Positions 32,109 to 40,004 of a DNA stretch of 42,972 nt are shown piece after piece. The notes below the pieces were generated by a model. The model was given only the letters and a program-made list of their open reading frames with translations, was not told the origin of the DNA and did no database searches. Source of the DNA: an uncultured Butyrivibrio sp. GTDB lineage: Bacteria > Bacillota > Clostridia > Lachnospirales > Lachnospiraceae. A program made the position numbers and the translations under genes. Position 1 is the first letter of the stretch. Every line of letters begins with the position of its first letter. The stretch covers positions 1 to 42,972 of the forward strand of contig NZ_CAMVPU010000033.1 in assembly GCF_947169445.1 (NCBI RefSeq). The letters are read 5' to 3'.

Positions 32109-33020
32109 TCACTCATCCTTTTCTCTGAATGCTGCTGTAATAAGAAGTGCAAAGGCAAAGCACAGAATAATAAGCATAACCGATATGGTGCTGCCCATTC
32201 CGTATCTGTTCCTTAAGAACAGCATATTTTCAAGTAGTGTACTTGGAACCTCTGTGGTCTGGAAAGGTCCACCCTCTGTGAGGATACGAACAAGGTCGTA
32301 GGTCTTGAGGGAACCTGTTACCGCAAAGATTACACTTACTCTGATGATGGGCTTGATGATCGGAATAACCACATATCTGTCAATCTGCCAGGGTGATGCA
32401 CCGTCCAGCATTGCTGCCTCTCGCAGCTCAGTAGACACGCCCTTAACTCCCGCATACATAAGGAGCATATGGTATCCGACATACTGCCATATGGTGGGAA
32501 CTATGATGCTGCCAAGAGCAGTCTTCACCTCACCTACCCATACGTGCTTGAGGTTAGAAAGATGAACCAGATCAAGAAATCTGTTTAAAAGACCGTAGTC
32601 AGGGTTGTAGATCTTGAGCCACAGCTGACCGATAACTACAGTTGAGATCAGAACCGGCATAAAGAATACCGATAAGAAGAATCTCTCTCCCTTAGGCTTT
32701 CTGCCAAGAATAAGTGCAAGAAACAGCGCAAAAGGAAGCTGAACAAATACTGAAAAGAACGCAAGGATCATTGAGTTCTTCAATGAAGTCATGAATTTGA
32801 TAGAACCGTTTGTGAACAGCTCCACATAGTTGCTAAATCCGATAAATGTCCCCTCTGAAAAGCCATTCCAGTCATACATACTTCTGTATACGGACACCGC
32901 TATGGGAGCGATCAAAATACTGATAAAAAGAAGCAGAGCCGGCAGAAGGAATAGGAAAATTGCCAATCCGTCGCTCAGTCTTCTCTTTCTTTTTTCCCTA
33001 ACACCACTTTTTTCCGACAT
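32109..33020 (-). CDS. CUT1 sugar ABC transporter permease, first subunit
   Basis: A 303-residue UgpA/MsmF-type permease with six spans, the first near 18-40 (LAIFLFLLPALLLFISILI). The EAA loop LREAAMLDGASPWQIDRYVV is intact. The N-terminus is basic and cytoplasmic. The gene follows the substrate-binding gene after a 111-base gap that contains a terminator-like hairpin, so its transcript level is probably lower than that of the binding protein. It is translationally coupled to the second permease. Confidence 0.92.
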   Translation of the reverse strand: MSEKSGVREKRKRRLSDGLAIFLFLLPALLLFISILIAPIAVSVYRSMYDWNGFSEGTFIGFSNYVELFTNGSIKFMTSLKNSMILAFFSVFVQLPFALFLALILGRKPKGERFFLSVFFMPVLISTVVIGQLWLKIYNPDYGLLNRFLDLVHLSNLKHVWVGEVKTALGSIIVPTIWQYVGYHMLLMYAGVKGVSTELREAAMLDGASPWQIDRYVVIPIIKPIIRVSVIFAVTGSLKTYDLVRILTEGGPFQTTEVPSTLLENMLFLRNRYGMGSTISVMLIILCFAFALLITAAFREKDE

Positions 33021-33052
33021 AGTTTTTCCCTTAACTTATTTTTTTAATCAAA

Positions 33053-33093
33053 AAGGCCCTTCCGCCTTCTCATAAGAAGTACGGAAGGACCTT
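33053..33093 (-). terminator. Intercistronic hairpin between binding protein and permeases
   Basis: AAGGCCCTTCCG (33053-33064) pairs with CGGAAGGACCTT (33082-33093) with one bulge, and an inner CTTC/GAAG stem is present. On the minus strand it is followed by TTTTTGATTAAAAAAAT, so it is terminator-like. Partial read-through would lower permease relative to binding-protein expression, as is common in sugar ABC operons. Confidence 0.7.
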
Positions 33094-33131
33094 GATCACT
33101 ATTTGGTTCTTGTTACTTATAAAACCGGGTA

Positions 33132-34484
33132 TTACTGAATATCCTTAGCAAGGCCCTCGATGAACTGCTGGCCGTCAAGAAGGCATCCGTAAACCTGATC
33201 TACATATGAAAGATATGTGTTAGCTGAATCAGCTGTCATAGCAGTATCGCCGAAGAGAACCATTGTGTCTGCGCCTGCAACGATGCTTGCAACAGTCTGT
33301 GTAAGCTCGTTAACTGATGATGTGTCGCCGTAAGGTGTCCAAGCAGGAAGTCCGCAGCCATCAAGATATCCATAGTGGCAGATGAGCTTACCAAGCTCGA
33401 AGGTGTACTCAGCAGCCATCTCAGCGTTAGGTGAAGAAGCTGCAACTGCAAGTGTGTCTGAAGGTCCACCGATGAGCTGTCCGAGTCTGGACTTGTCTGC
33501 GTTGATTACAGGGAACTCACCAACTTTAACCTTATCCTTGAAATCAGCGTTAGCTGCGAAGTCTGCACAGTTCCATGTTCCGTTCATGTAGAATGCATAC
33601 TTGCCTGCCATGAAGTTGTTCTTAACTTCGTCGTTTGTAAGGCCGATTCCTGAAGGATCGAAGTAACCGTTGTTTACAAGACCCTGGAAGGTGTCAACAG
33701 CGTCAGCAACGTCCTGGTTGTTCCATGTAGCCTTGCCTGCGAAGATATCGTTAAGAGTATCAGCGCCTGCGCTCTTCTCGATAACTGACTCAAGATACTC
33801 GGTTACGCACCATGTCTCTTTTCCTGCGCATCCGAAAGGAATGATTCCTGCTGCCTTAAGAGCGTCGCAGCAAGCGATGAACTCTTCATAAGTTCCGGGA
33901 ATCTCTGTGTAACCAACCTGCTCAAGGAGCTCCATGTTAGCGAAGAGACCAACGATGTTCATTGTAAGCGGCACACCGTAGTGCTTGCCATCGTATGTTG
34001 AGTTGCCCATCATAACCTCGGGAAGCTCGCTCTTATAGTTCTCATAAGCATCATCAAGACAGTAAACCTTGCCTGCCTCTACGAAATCTCCAAGGAATGC
34101 ACATGACCAGGTAAAGAAGATATCAGGCATCTCGTTAGCTGATACAGCAGCCTTGATCTTGGTCTTGTAGGACTGGTTCTCGAAAGCTTCCCATGTGAAG
34201 TTAACATTGGGATACTTCTCAGCCATGTCTGCGATAGCTGCTTCGTAAGAATGACGGTTGGAGTCACTCTCTGTGGCGATACACCACATTGTCAGATCGA
34301 TCTGATCACCTGAAGCAGCTGTCTCTTCAGGAGTATCTGCCTTGGGAGTAGCAGCTTCTTCAGTCTGGGTTGTCTCGGGTGCTGTCTCAGCGGGCTGAGC
34401 AGTTGTGCTTGCCTCACCGCATCCGAAAAGGGAAAGAACCATAGCCCCCGTCAGCAGTGTAGATAAAACTTTTTTCATTTTCAT
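33132..34484 (-). CDS. Sugar ABC transporter substrate-binding lipoprotein
   Basis: A 450-residue extracellular lipoprotein of the CUT1 solute-binding family. ATG 34484 has AAAGGAGAGG about eight bases upstream; a frame to 34541 lacks an RBS. The signal peptide has a lipobox LSLFGC with Cys22, followed by a Ser/Thr/Pro/Glu-rich linker to about 60. The two-lobed domain contains FTWEAFENQSYKTKIKA and GKYAFYMNGTWNCADF, typical family landmarks. It heads the transporter operon, and a hairpin lies downstream. The nearby GH43 gene and YesM/YesN pair fit a plant-polysaccharide role, but the sugar is not shown. Confidence 0.93.
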   Translation of the reverse strand: MKMKKVLSTLLTGAMVLSLFGCGEASTTAQPAETAPETTQTEEAATPKADTPEETAASGDQIDLTMWCIATESDSNRHSYEAAIADMAEKYPNVNFTWEAFENQSYKTKIKAAVSANEMPDIFFTWSCAFLGDFVEAGKVYCLDDAYENYKSELPEVMMGNSTYDGKHYGVPLTMNIVGLFANMELLEQVGYTEIPGTYEEFIACCDALKAAGIIPFGCAGKETWCVTEYLESVIEKSAGADTLNDIFAGKATWNNQDVADAVDTFQGLVNNGYFDPSGIGLTNDEVKNNFMAGKYAFYMNGTWNCADFAANADFKDKVKVGEFPVINADKSRLGQLIGGPSDTLAVAASSPNAEMAAEYTFELGKLICHYGYLDGCGLPAWTPYGDTSSVNELTQTVASIVAGADTMVLFGDTAMTADSANTYLSYVDQVYGCLLDGQQFIEGLAKDIQ

Positions 34485-34575
34485 AACACCTCTCCTTTGT
34501 AAAAAATGGTTTAGGCAGTACGTCCTGCCGGTTCTATTCATGGCGCAAAGCGCTCAGAATCATGATGATCAGGGC

Positions 34576-35115
34576 TTATTCGCCCTCCTTCTGTGTGGGA
34601 ACCATGGGCCACGGATAATCGATCGTCAGCTCATCCCCCTCCAGTTCGTAATATAGGTAAGCGTCCTGCAGCGGATCGTCATACATGAGCTTGATGCATT
34701 TCTGCTCTTCATCAACGCTGTAGCTTCCGTAGAAGATATTGTCCTCGCTGAACTTACCTTCCTCGGTAAACTGGTATGACCAGCCGTTGTCCTGAGTCCA
34801 CAGGCCAACAACGCCGTCTCCGTCACTGCCGGAACGATGATATACGGATTTCTCGTAAAGAATGATATTGTCTCCGTCCTTGACATAATGAAGCTGAGTG
34901 GAATCGTCTTTGGTCTTCAGGTAGATATAAGAATCGTCTCTCTTATACTTGTATTCATCACCCTTGTAAGTGGCCTTGCCGTTACTATAAAGAGCAAGCA
35001 CCTCCTGTGTTGGTTCATGATTGTACGCCCAGCTCTCGGTCTTTCTGCCGCAGCCGGTAAGAGACAAAAGAGATAAAAGCAAGACTGTCCCCGCTACCAA
35101 TTTCTTCATTTTCAT
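34576..35115 (-). CDS. Putative lipoprotein of unknown function
   Basis: A 179-residue lipoprotein. I take ATG 35115 (MKMKKLVAGTV), with GGGAG about nine bases upstream, rather than the ATG at 35130. The signal peptide ends in a lipobox LSLTGC with Cys22. The mature part is beta-rich and polar (KGDEYKYKRDDSYIYLKTKDD, FTEEGKFSEDNIFYGSYSVDEEQ), like a small lipocalin-type or DUF5640-like domain, but I cannot assign a family. It lies upstream of the binding-protein gene with a 91-base gap and could belong to the same transcript. Confidence 0.7.
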   Translation of the reverse strand: MKMKKLVAGTVLLLSLLSLTGCGRKTESWAYNHEPTQEVLALYSNGKATYKGDEYKYKRDDSYIYLKTKDDSTQLHYVKDGDNIILYEKSVYHRSGSDGDGVVGLWTQDNGWSYQFTEEGKFSEDNIFYGSYSVDEEQKCIKLMYDDPLQDAYLYYELEGDELTIDYPWPMVPTQKEGE

Positions 35116-35158
35116 AACTTTAACTCCCATATCAACTAATTGATAAATATATGATAAT

Positions 35159-35212
35159 AAAAAAAATGTGCATAATTAATGTAAATCTTTTACATCATTA
35201 AGCACATTTTTT
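35159..35212 (-). terminator. Terminator downstream of def (distal)
   Basis: A long AT-rich inverted repeat: AAAAAATGTGC (35161-35171) against GCACATTTTTT (35202-35212), with inner AATGTAAA/TTTACAT pairing. T- and A-runs on both sides make it functional on either strand. It ends transcripts coming from priA-def and insulates the lipoprotein gene at 34576. Confidence 0.75.
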
Positions 35213-35222
35213 ACTTATTGTA

Positions 35223-35255
35223 CACAAAAATATTAATCCTCGGATATTTTTTGTG
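35223..35255 (-). terminator. Hairpin downstream of def (proximal)
   Basis: CACAAAAATAT (35223-35233) and ATATTTTTTGTG (35244-35255) form a stem with one bulge, 32 bases past the def stop. Together with the next hairpin it makes a tandem terminator. Confidence 0.6.
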
Positions 35256-35286
35256 CAAGTTTAAAATATTTTACCTGTTCGTTACA

Positions 35287-35784
35287 TTACTCTTCGTCAT
35301 CATCAGGTGCTGTAAGGTCCTCATTGTTGACCAGCTCGCCCTCTACCTTCTCCACATACATGTGGCCGTCAAGATGATCAAGCTCATGGCAGATGGCTCT
35401 TGCAAGAAGCTCCTCGCCCTCAACGATATATTCGTTCATATCAAGGTCATAAGCCTTGGCCTTGACGTAATTGGGTCTTGTAACGATTCCGGACTTACCG
35501 GGAAGTGAGAGACATCCCTCATATCCTGTCTGCTCTCCGTCTGTCTCAAGGATCACGGGGTTGATCATGATAAGTGGCTGATCTCCCTCGGGAGATACGT
35601 CAATAACAACCAGTCTCTTAAGGATTCCAACCTGAGGTGCGGCAAGTCCAACGCCGTTAGCGTCATACATGGTTTCAAGCATGTCATCAACAAGCTCTCT
35701 TATTCTTGGAGTAACCTCCTTGATCTCCTTACAGGGACGTGCAAGGACGTCATCTCCGTATTCTCTAATGGTTCTAAGTGCCAT
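35287..35784 (-). CDS. def: Peptide deformylase
   Basis: A 165-residue metalloenzyme that removes the formyl group from nascent proteins at the ribosome. All three active-site motifs are present: GVGLAAPQVG, EGCLSLPG (metal-binding Cys) and HELDHLDG (HExxH). The C-terminal acidic tail (NNEDLTAPDDDEE) is a little longer than usual. The RBS AAAAGGAGG is strong. It follows priA by 29 bases in the same operon, and tandem hairpins lie after it. The priA-def order is common in Firmicutes, followed there by fmt, which is absent here. Confidence 0.96.
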   Translation of the reverse strand: MALRTIREYGDDVLARPCKEIKEVTPRIRELVDDMLETMYDANGVGLAAPQVGILKRLVVIDVSPEGDQPLIMINPVILETDGEQTGYEGCLSLPGKSGIVTRPNYVKAKAYDLDMNEYIVEGEELLARAICHELDHLDGHMYVEKVEGELVNNEDLTAPDDDEE

Positions 35785-35813
35785 ATCGGCCTCCTTTTCG
35801 TATAATTATTTCT

Positions 35814-38075
35814 TTAGTATCCGTTAACGGGATCAAAGTCAAACTGTATGGTGATATTCCTAAGTTTACCGGAATCCTCCAGCATTCGGACATATTTCTC
35901 CACATTGTCCTTCAGTCTGACCAGGCCCTCATAATCATCAAGTTTAACATAAATTGCCAATCTGTAAACATCATTAATTTTGCTGATGCTTCCAAAAGCA
36001 GGTCCTATGAAAATTGCTCCGGGAATCCTTTGCTGTTCCATAAGGGCGCGAAGTCTGTTTGCAAAGGCCATGGATTCATTTTCATCCTTGCCCTGAATCT
36101 GCAGAGACATCATATGCGAAACCGGCGGGTATCTGAGAAGATCCCTGTAGCCGATCTCTTCTTCATAAAAAGCGTCATAATCCTGCCTTGCCGCAGTCAC
36201 AATGCTGTAATGCTCGGGCTGATAGCTCTGTATCACCACATTGCCGGGCTTATCTCCTCTTCCGGCTCGTCCCGCAGCCTGGGTCAGCAGCTGGAAGGTT
36301 CTCTCGCTGGCCCTGTAATCATTGGCATAGAGAGACATATCCGCAGCCAGTATTCCCACCAGCGTCACATCCGGGAAGTCGTGTCCCTTAACGATCATCT
36401 GTGTTCCCACCAGTACATCTGCTTCTTTGTTGGCAAAAGAAGAAAGTATCTTATCATAGCTTCCCTTAGTCCTGGTGGTATCGGCATCCATTCGAAGTAC
36501 CCGGGCCTCAGGCCAGAACTTTTTGACCTCGTCCTCTATCTGCTGGGTGCCTGCTCTGAAGGCTGATACATACTTGGAGCCGCACTTCGGACATATCCTC
36601 GGCTTGGCCTCCTCATAGCCGCAGTAGTGACAGACAAGTCTGCCGCCTCTGTGCTCCGACAATGAAACATCACAGTGCGGGCACTTAAACACATGTCCAC
36701 AGGCTCTGCAGGAAACAAAGCCCGCCAGACCTCTCCTGTTGATAAAGAGCATGGTCTGCTCACCGCGTCTTAATCTGTCATCAATAAGTTCCTGAAGTCT
36801 ACGTGAAAAGATGGAGCGGTTGCCGCTTCTAAGTTCAAGCCTAAGGTCTGCCACCTCAACTGCAGGAAGTGTTCCGCCGGTAAGTCTTCTTTTTAACTCA
36901 AAAAGTCTGTATTCACCGTTCTTTGCTCTGTAATAGGATTCAAGAGAAGGTGTTGCGGATCCGAGAACCACGGCTGCTCCGCCGGGAACGAGTTTTCCCA
37001 GCTCTATGGCGGTTTCCCTTACATGGTACTTGGGCATGGTCTCGCTCTTATATGAAGATTCGTGTTCCTCATCAATAATTATTATTCCCAGGTTGGGAAA
37101 AGGCGTAAAAAGAGCAGATCTGGGTCCTATGATAATATCTATGTCCCCGGTTCTTGCTCTCTCCATCTGATCGAACTTCTCTCCCGGTGAAAGGGAGGAA
37201 TTCATTACGGATACCCTGTCTCCGAAATGTCTGTAGAATCTCATAAGGGTCTGATAGGTCAGGGCGATCTCAGGGATCATAACAATGGCCTGTCTGCCTC
37301 TTTTTATCATATCGTCGATAAGAGCAATATAGACTTCAGTCTTGCCGCTTCCTGTGATTCCATGGATGAGATAGGTATCTCTTTTACCACTATCAAAGTC
37401 CTGAGAAACCGTATCAACGATGTATTGCTGCTCGGAACTAAGGGTCTTGGCGCCGTATCTGGAGCCGTCGCCGGCAACGGGTATTCTGAAGTATTCTTCC
37501 TCTTCTATGGAAATAACGCCCTTATCCTGAAGGCTCTTAAGAGTTGCTGCCGTGACATTGAGTTTGTCCGTGATAAGCTCGTAAGGGATTCGTTCATCGG
37601 GAGTTTCAAGAAGCTCCTTCATTACTCTTTCCCTGGCCTTCTGATTCTTTTTGCCGGCGCATTCATAATAATATTCCTTGGCTTCTCGCAAAGGCATATG
37701 TAGAGAAACGAACTTGCGGGTCTGTCTGTTCTGCTTTTTGACAGAAGGAAGAACTGTTCGAAGAGCTGCGATCATGGTGGATCCATACTGCCTCTTCATC
37801 CAGGCTGCAAGCTTGATGGAAATATCCTCTGCGGAAACAAGTTCCGTGGAGATTCCTGTTATCTCTTTAATCTTGGCAGGATCATACTCAGCCTCATCGG
37901 TCAGCTCTATGACATAGGCCTTCCTTGGAGTATTGCCCTTACCAAAGGGGACATTGACGCAGTCGCCGATCTCAACGGTATCACGAAGAAAAGAGGGAAC
38001 CCGGTACTGGAAGAGTCTGTCCACCTTCTCATGGGATATATCTATTATTACGTTTGCATACTCATAAGAAGCCAC
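35814..38075 (-). CDS. priA: Primosomal replication-restart helicase PriA
   Basis: A 753-residue helicase that reloads the replisome at stalled forks. I take GTG 38075 (VASYEYANVIID) because AAAGGAGG lies six bases upstream; a longer frame to 38168 adds non-conserved residues. The N-terminal DNA-binding domain has the usual start IIDISHEKVDRLFQY. Walker A is GITGSGKTEVY, motif II DEEHESSYK, and the zinc-binding region has CRACGHVFKCPHCD and CHYCGY/CPKCGS pairs (eight cysteines). A PriA helicase motif VGTQMIVKGHDFPDVTLVG is present. It lies between murE and def. Confidence 0.96.
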   Translation of the reverse strand: MASYEYANVIIDISHEKVDRLFQYRVPSFLRDTVEIGDCVNVPFGKGNTPRKAYVIELTDEAEYDPAKIKEITGISTELVSAEDISIKLAAWMKRQYGSTMIAALRTVLPSVKKQNRQTRKFVSLHMPLREAKEYYYECAGKKNQKARERVMKELLETPDERIPYELITDKLNVTAATLKSLQDKGVISIEEEEYFRIPVAGDGSRYGAKTLSSEQQYIVDTVSQDFDSGKRDTYLIHGITGSGKTEVYIALIDDMIKRGRQAIVMIPEIALTYQTLMRFYRHFGDRVSVMNSSLSPGEKFDQMERARTGDIDIIIGPRSALFTPFPNLGIIIIDEEHESSYKSETMPKYHVRETAIELGKLVPGGAAVVLGSATPSLESYYRAKNGEYRLFELKRRLTGGTLPAVEVADLRLELRSGNRSIFSRRLQELIDDRLRRGEQTMLFINRRGLAGFVSCRACGHVFKCPHCDVSLSEHRGGRLVCHYCGYEEAKPRICPKCGSKYVSAFRAGTQQIEDEVKKFWPEARVLRMDADTTRTKGSYDKILSSFANKEADVLVGTQMIVKGHDFPDVTLVGILAADMSLYANDYRASERTFQLLTQAAGRAGRGDKPGNVVIQSYQPEHYSIVTAARQDYDAFYEEEIGYRDLLRYPPVSHMMSLQIQGKDENESMAFANRLRALMEQQRIPGAIFIGPAFGSISKINDVYRLAIYVKLDDYEGLVRLKDNVEKYVRMLEDSGKLRNITIQFDFDPVNGY

Positions 38076-38273
38076 GACTCTCCTCCTTTCCGGTAGATTA
38101 TGATCACATTCGCTGTCTGTTTTGATTAATTTAAGCAACCTCATTATCAGTTTTTTACTGATAACCAATATCCAAAAACGGTTAGTGCAAAATAATTCGA
38201 ATTAATTTTAATCTGCTTATACGTTTAAGAAATCATTTTAAGATTTCTTTTCAGACTTTTTTTCAGATTTTAT

Positions 38274-39761
38274 TTATTTTCTTTCCTCAAGGATTTCCTG
38301 AATGAGTTCTCTCTCATCCATGTGGTACTTAACTCCCTTAATCTCCTGGTAGTCCTCGTGGCCCTTGCCGGCAAGAACAATGATATCGCCGTGTTCGCCG
38401 TGTTCGATAGCATAGGCGATGGCTTCTTTTCTGTCGGTTATCTTGATGTATTTGCCGTCGGTCTTCTTCATTCCTGTCTCGATATCGTTCATGATATCCT
38501 CAGGCTCCTCGAATCTTGGGTTGTCGGAGGTAATGATGGTAAAATCTGCGAACTTGCCGCTGACTTCACCCATCTCAAAACGGCGAAGCTTACTTCTGTT
38601 ACCACCGCAGCCAAATACGCTGATAAGTCTGTTGGGATGATACTCCCTAAGGGTGGAAAGAAGGCTCTTTAAGGCCATTGCATTGTGAGCATAGTCAATC
38701 ATAAGAGTAAACTCATCAGATACCTTGACCATCTCAATTCTGCCTTTTACCTTGGCTTCCTTAAGAGCTGCAGCGATCTCCTCAGGTGTGCAGTCAAAAT
38801 GTCTTGCTACGGCAATTGCGCAGAGTGCATTGTATACGCTGAATTTGCCGGGAGTTCTGATCTCCGCATGCATATCAAGAAGCCCCTCTGTGTCAAAGAA
38901 TACTCCGAGCTCGCCGGGCTTTCTGATATAGGCAAGGTTGATGGCTCTAAGGTCTACGCCCTCGTTAAAGCCATAGGTCTCAACTTCGCAGGTGTGGCCT
39001 TCTAAAATGTCATCAGTATGAATGTCATCACCGTTGCAGATACCTACTTTGCACTGTTTGAAAAGAAGGCCCTTGCAGTGCATATAGTCTTCGAAATCCT
39101 TGTGCTCATTGGGGCCGATATGATCGGGCTCGATATTGGTGAAAATACCAAGGTCATAGATAAAGCCCTGACTTCTGTGAAGCATAAGGCCCTGTGAGGA
39201 AACCTCCATAACTACGCTGTCGCAGCCGGCCTCCACCATTTTGGCCATGTATTTCTGAAGGTCATAGGATTCGGGAGTGGTGTTCTCGGCATGAATATGC
39301 TCATCTCCGATTATAACCTCAATTGTACCGATAAGTCCCACTTTGTGACCTGCATTCTCAAGCATGCTCTTGATGAGGTAGGTTGTGGTGGTCTTGCCCT
39401 TGGTTCCGGTGATTCCTATGGTCTTAAGCTTCCGGGCGGGATGATCAAAATATGCGGCAGAGATAAATGCCATTGCATATCTTGTATCCTCAACTCTTAT
39501 AACCGGCATAGTGCAGCCCTCGGGAAGCTCAACCTCATGCTCTGCTACGATTGCTGCGGCCTTTTTCTCTGCGGCCTGTGCAGCGCAGGAATGTCCATCA
39601 AAATTTGCTCCCTTAATACAGATGAAAAGGGATCCCTCACCAATCTTTCTGTTGTCGTTGACAACATCCTGTATTTCCACAGACTCGGGATTAACGATTG
39701 TATCACTGTTTCCTGCAGTAACACTGTAGTTAAGTTTATCCAGCAGTTTTGAAAGTTTCAT
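38274..39761 (-). CDS. murE: UDP-MurNAc-tripeptide synthetase (meso-DAP adding)
   Basis: A 495-residue ligase of peptidoglycan synthesis. The ATP site is GTKGKTTTTYLI. The mid-domain has the carbamate-lysine region and HNAMALKSLL. The C-terminal signature SDNPRFEEP (about residue 415) contains DNPR, the motif of meso-diaminopimelate-adding MurE, so the wall is probably mDAP type. ATG 39761 has GGAGGTG about eight bases upstream. Upstream, AATTAGC (39817-39823) and GCTAATT (39833-39839) form a short inverted repeat that may be a regulatory site. The gene lies downstream of recJ with a 243-base gap. Confidence 0.95.
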   Translation of the reverse strand: MKLSKLLDKLNYSVTAGNSDTIVNPESVEIQDVVNDNRKIGEGSLFICIKGANFDGHSCAAQAAEKKAAAIVAEHEVELPEGCTMPVIRVEDTRYAMAFISAAYFDHPARKLKTIGITGTKGKTTTTYLIKSMLENAGHKVGLIGTIEVIIGDEHIHAENTTPESYDLQKYMAKMVEAGCDSVVMEVSSQGLMLHRSQGFIYDLGIFTNIEPDHIGPNEHKDFEDYMHCKGLLFKQCKVGICNGDDIHTDDILEGHTCEVETYGFNEGVDLRAINLAYIRKPGELGVFFDTEGLLDMHAEIRTPGKFSVYNALCAIAVARHFDCTPEEIAAALKEAKVKGRIEMVKVSDEFTLMIDYAHNAMALKSLLSTLREYHPNRLISVFGCGGNRSKLRRFEMGEVSGKFADFTIITSDNPRFEEPEDIMNDIETGMKKTDGKYIKITDRKEAIAYAIEHGEHGDIIVLAGKGHEDYQEIKGVKYHMDERELIQEILEERK

Positions 39762-39885
39762 TTTTGCACCTCCGTTTAGCTAAATACAGCTTGCTCATTG
39801 CTTTATTTAATCTTTAAATTAGCTTACAATTGGCTAATTCTAATTTTTATATTTTTGACACAATTTATTCACAATTATTTGATAA

Positions 39886-39993
39886 TATAATTACATGAAG
39901 TGAACACATGAAGTGTTCGCTATCTCCCCCTCATAAGAAACCGCAGGCACACGCATCCGCGTGTGTTTTTGTGGTTTATGGGGGTCTTTTTTT
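39886..39993 (+). ncRNA. Candidate small RNA or leader with strong plus-strand terminator
   Basis: On the plus strand a TATAAT (39886-39891) precedes a small perfect hairpin (GAACAC 39902-39907 / GTGTTC 39913-39918) and a long imperfect hairpin from CCCCC (39926) to GGGGG (39984) with ACACGC/GCGTGT at its tip, followed by TCTTTTTTTG (39985-39994). No plus-strand gene ends here, since murE and recJ are both on the minus strand. So a terminator in this direction implies a short transcript of about 90-100 bases. A TTGACA lies at 39855, but its spacing to the TATAAT is too long. A small peptide frame from 39908 runs on into recJ antisense and looks non-coding. Confidence 0.45.
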
Positions 39994-40004
39994 GCTTAGA
40001 CTCT

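Noticed and set aside
35778..36566. 262-codon plus-strand frame opposite priA
   Set aside because: Shadow of priA; no RBS, and priA motifs are intact on the other strand.
38227..38249. AAGAAATC/GATTTCTT hairpin between murE and priA as a terminator
   Set aside because: A perfect 8-bp stem but very AT-rich; the minus strand lacks a T-tract after it, so a terminator role is not supported.
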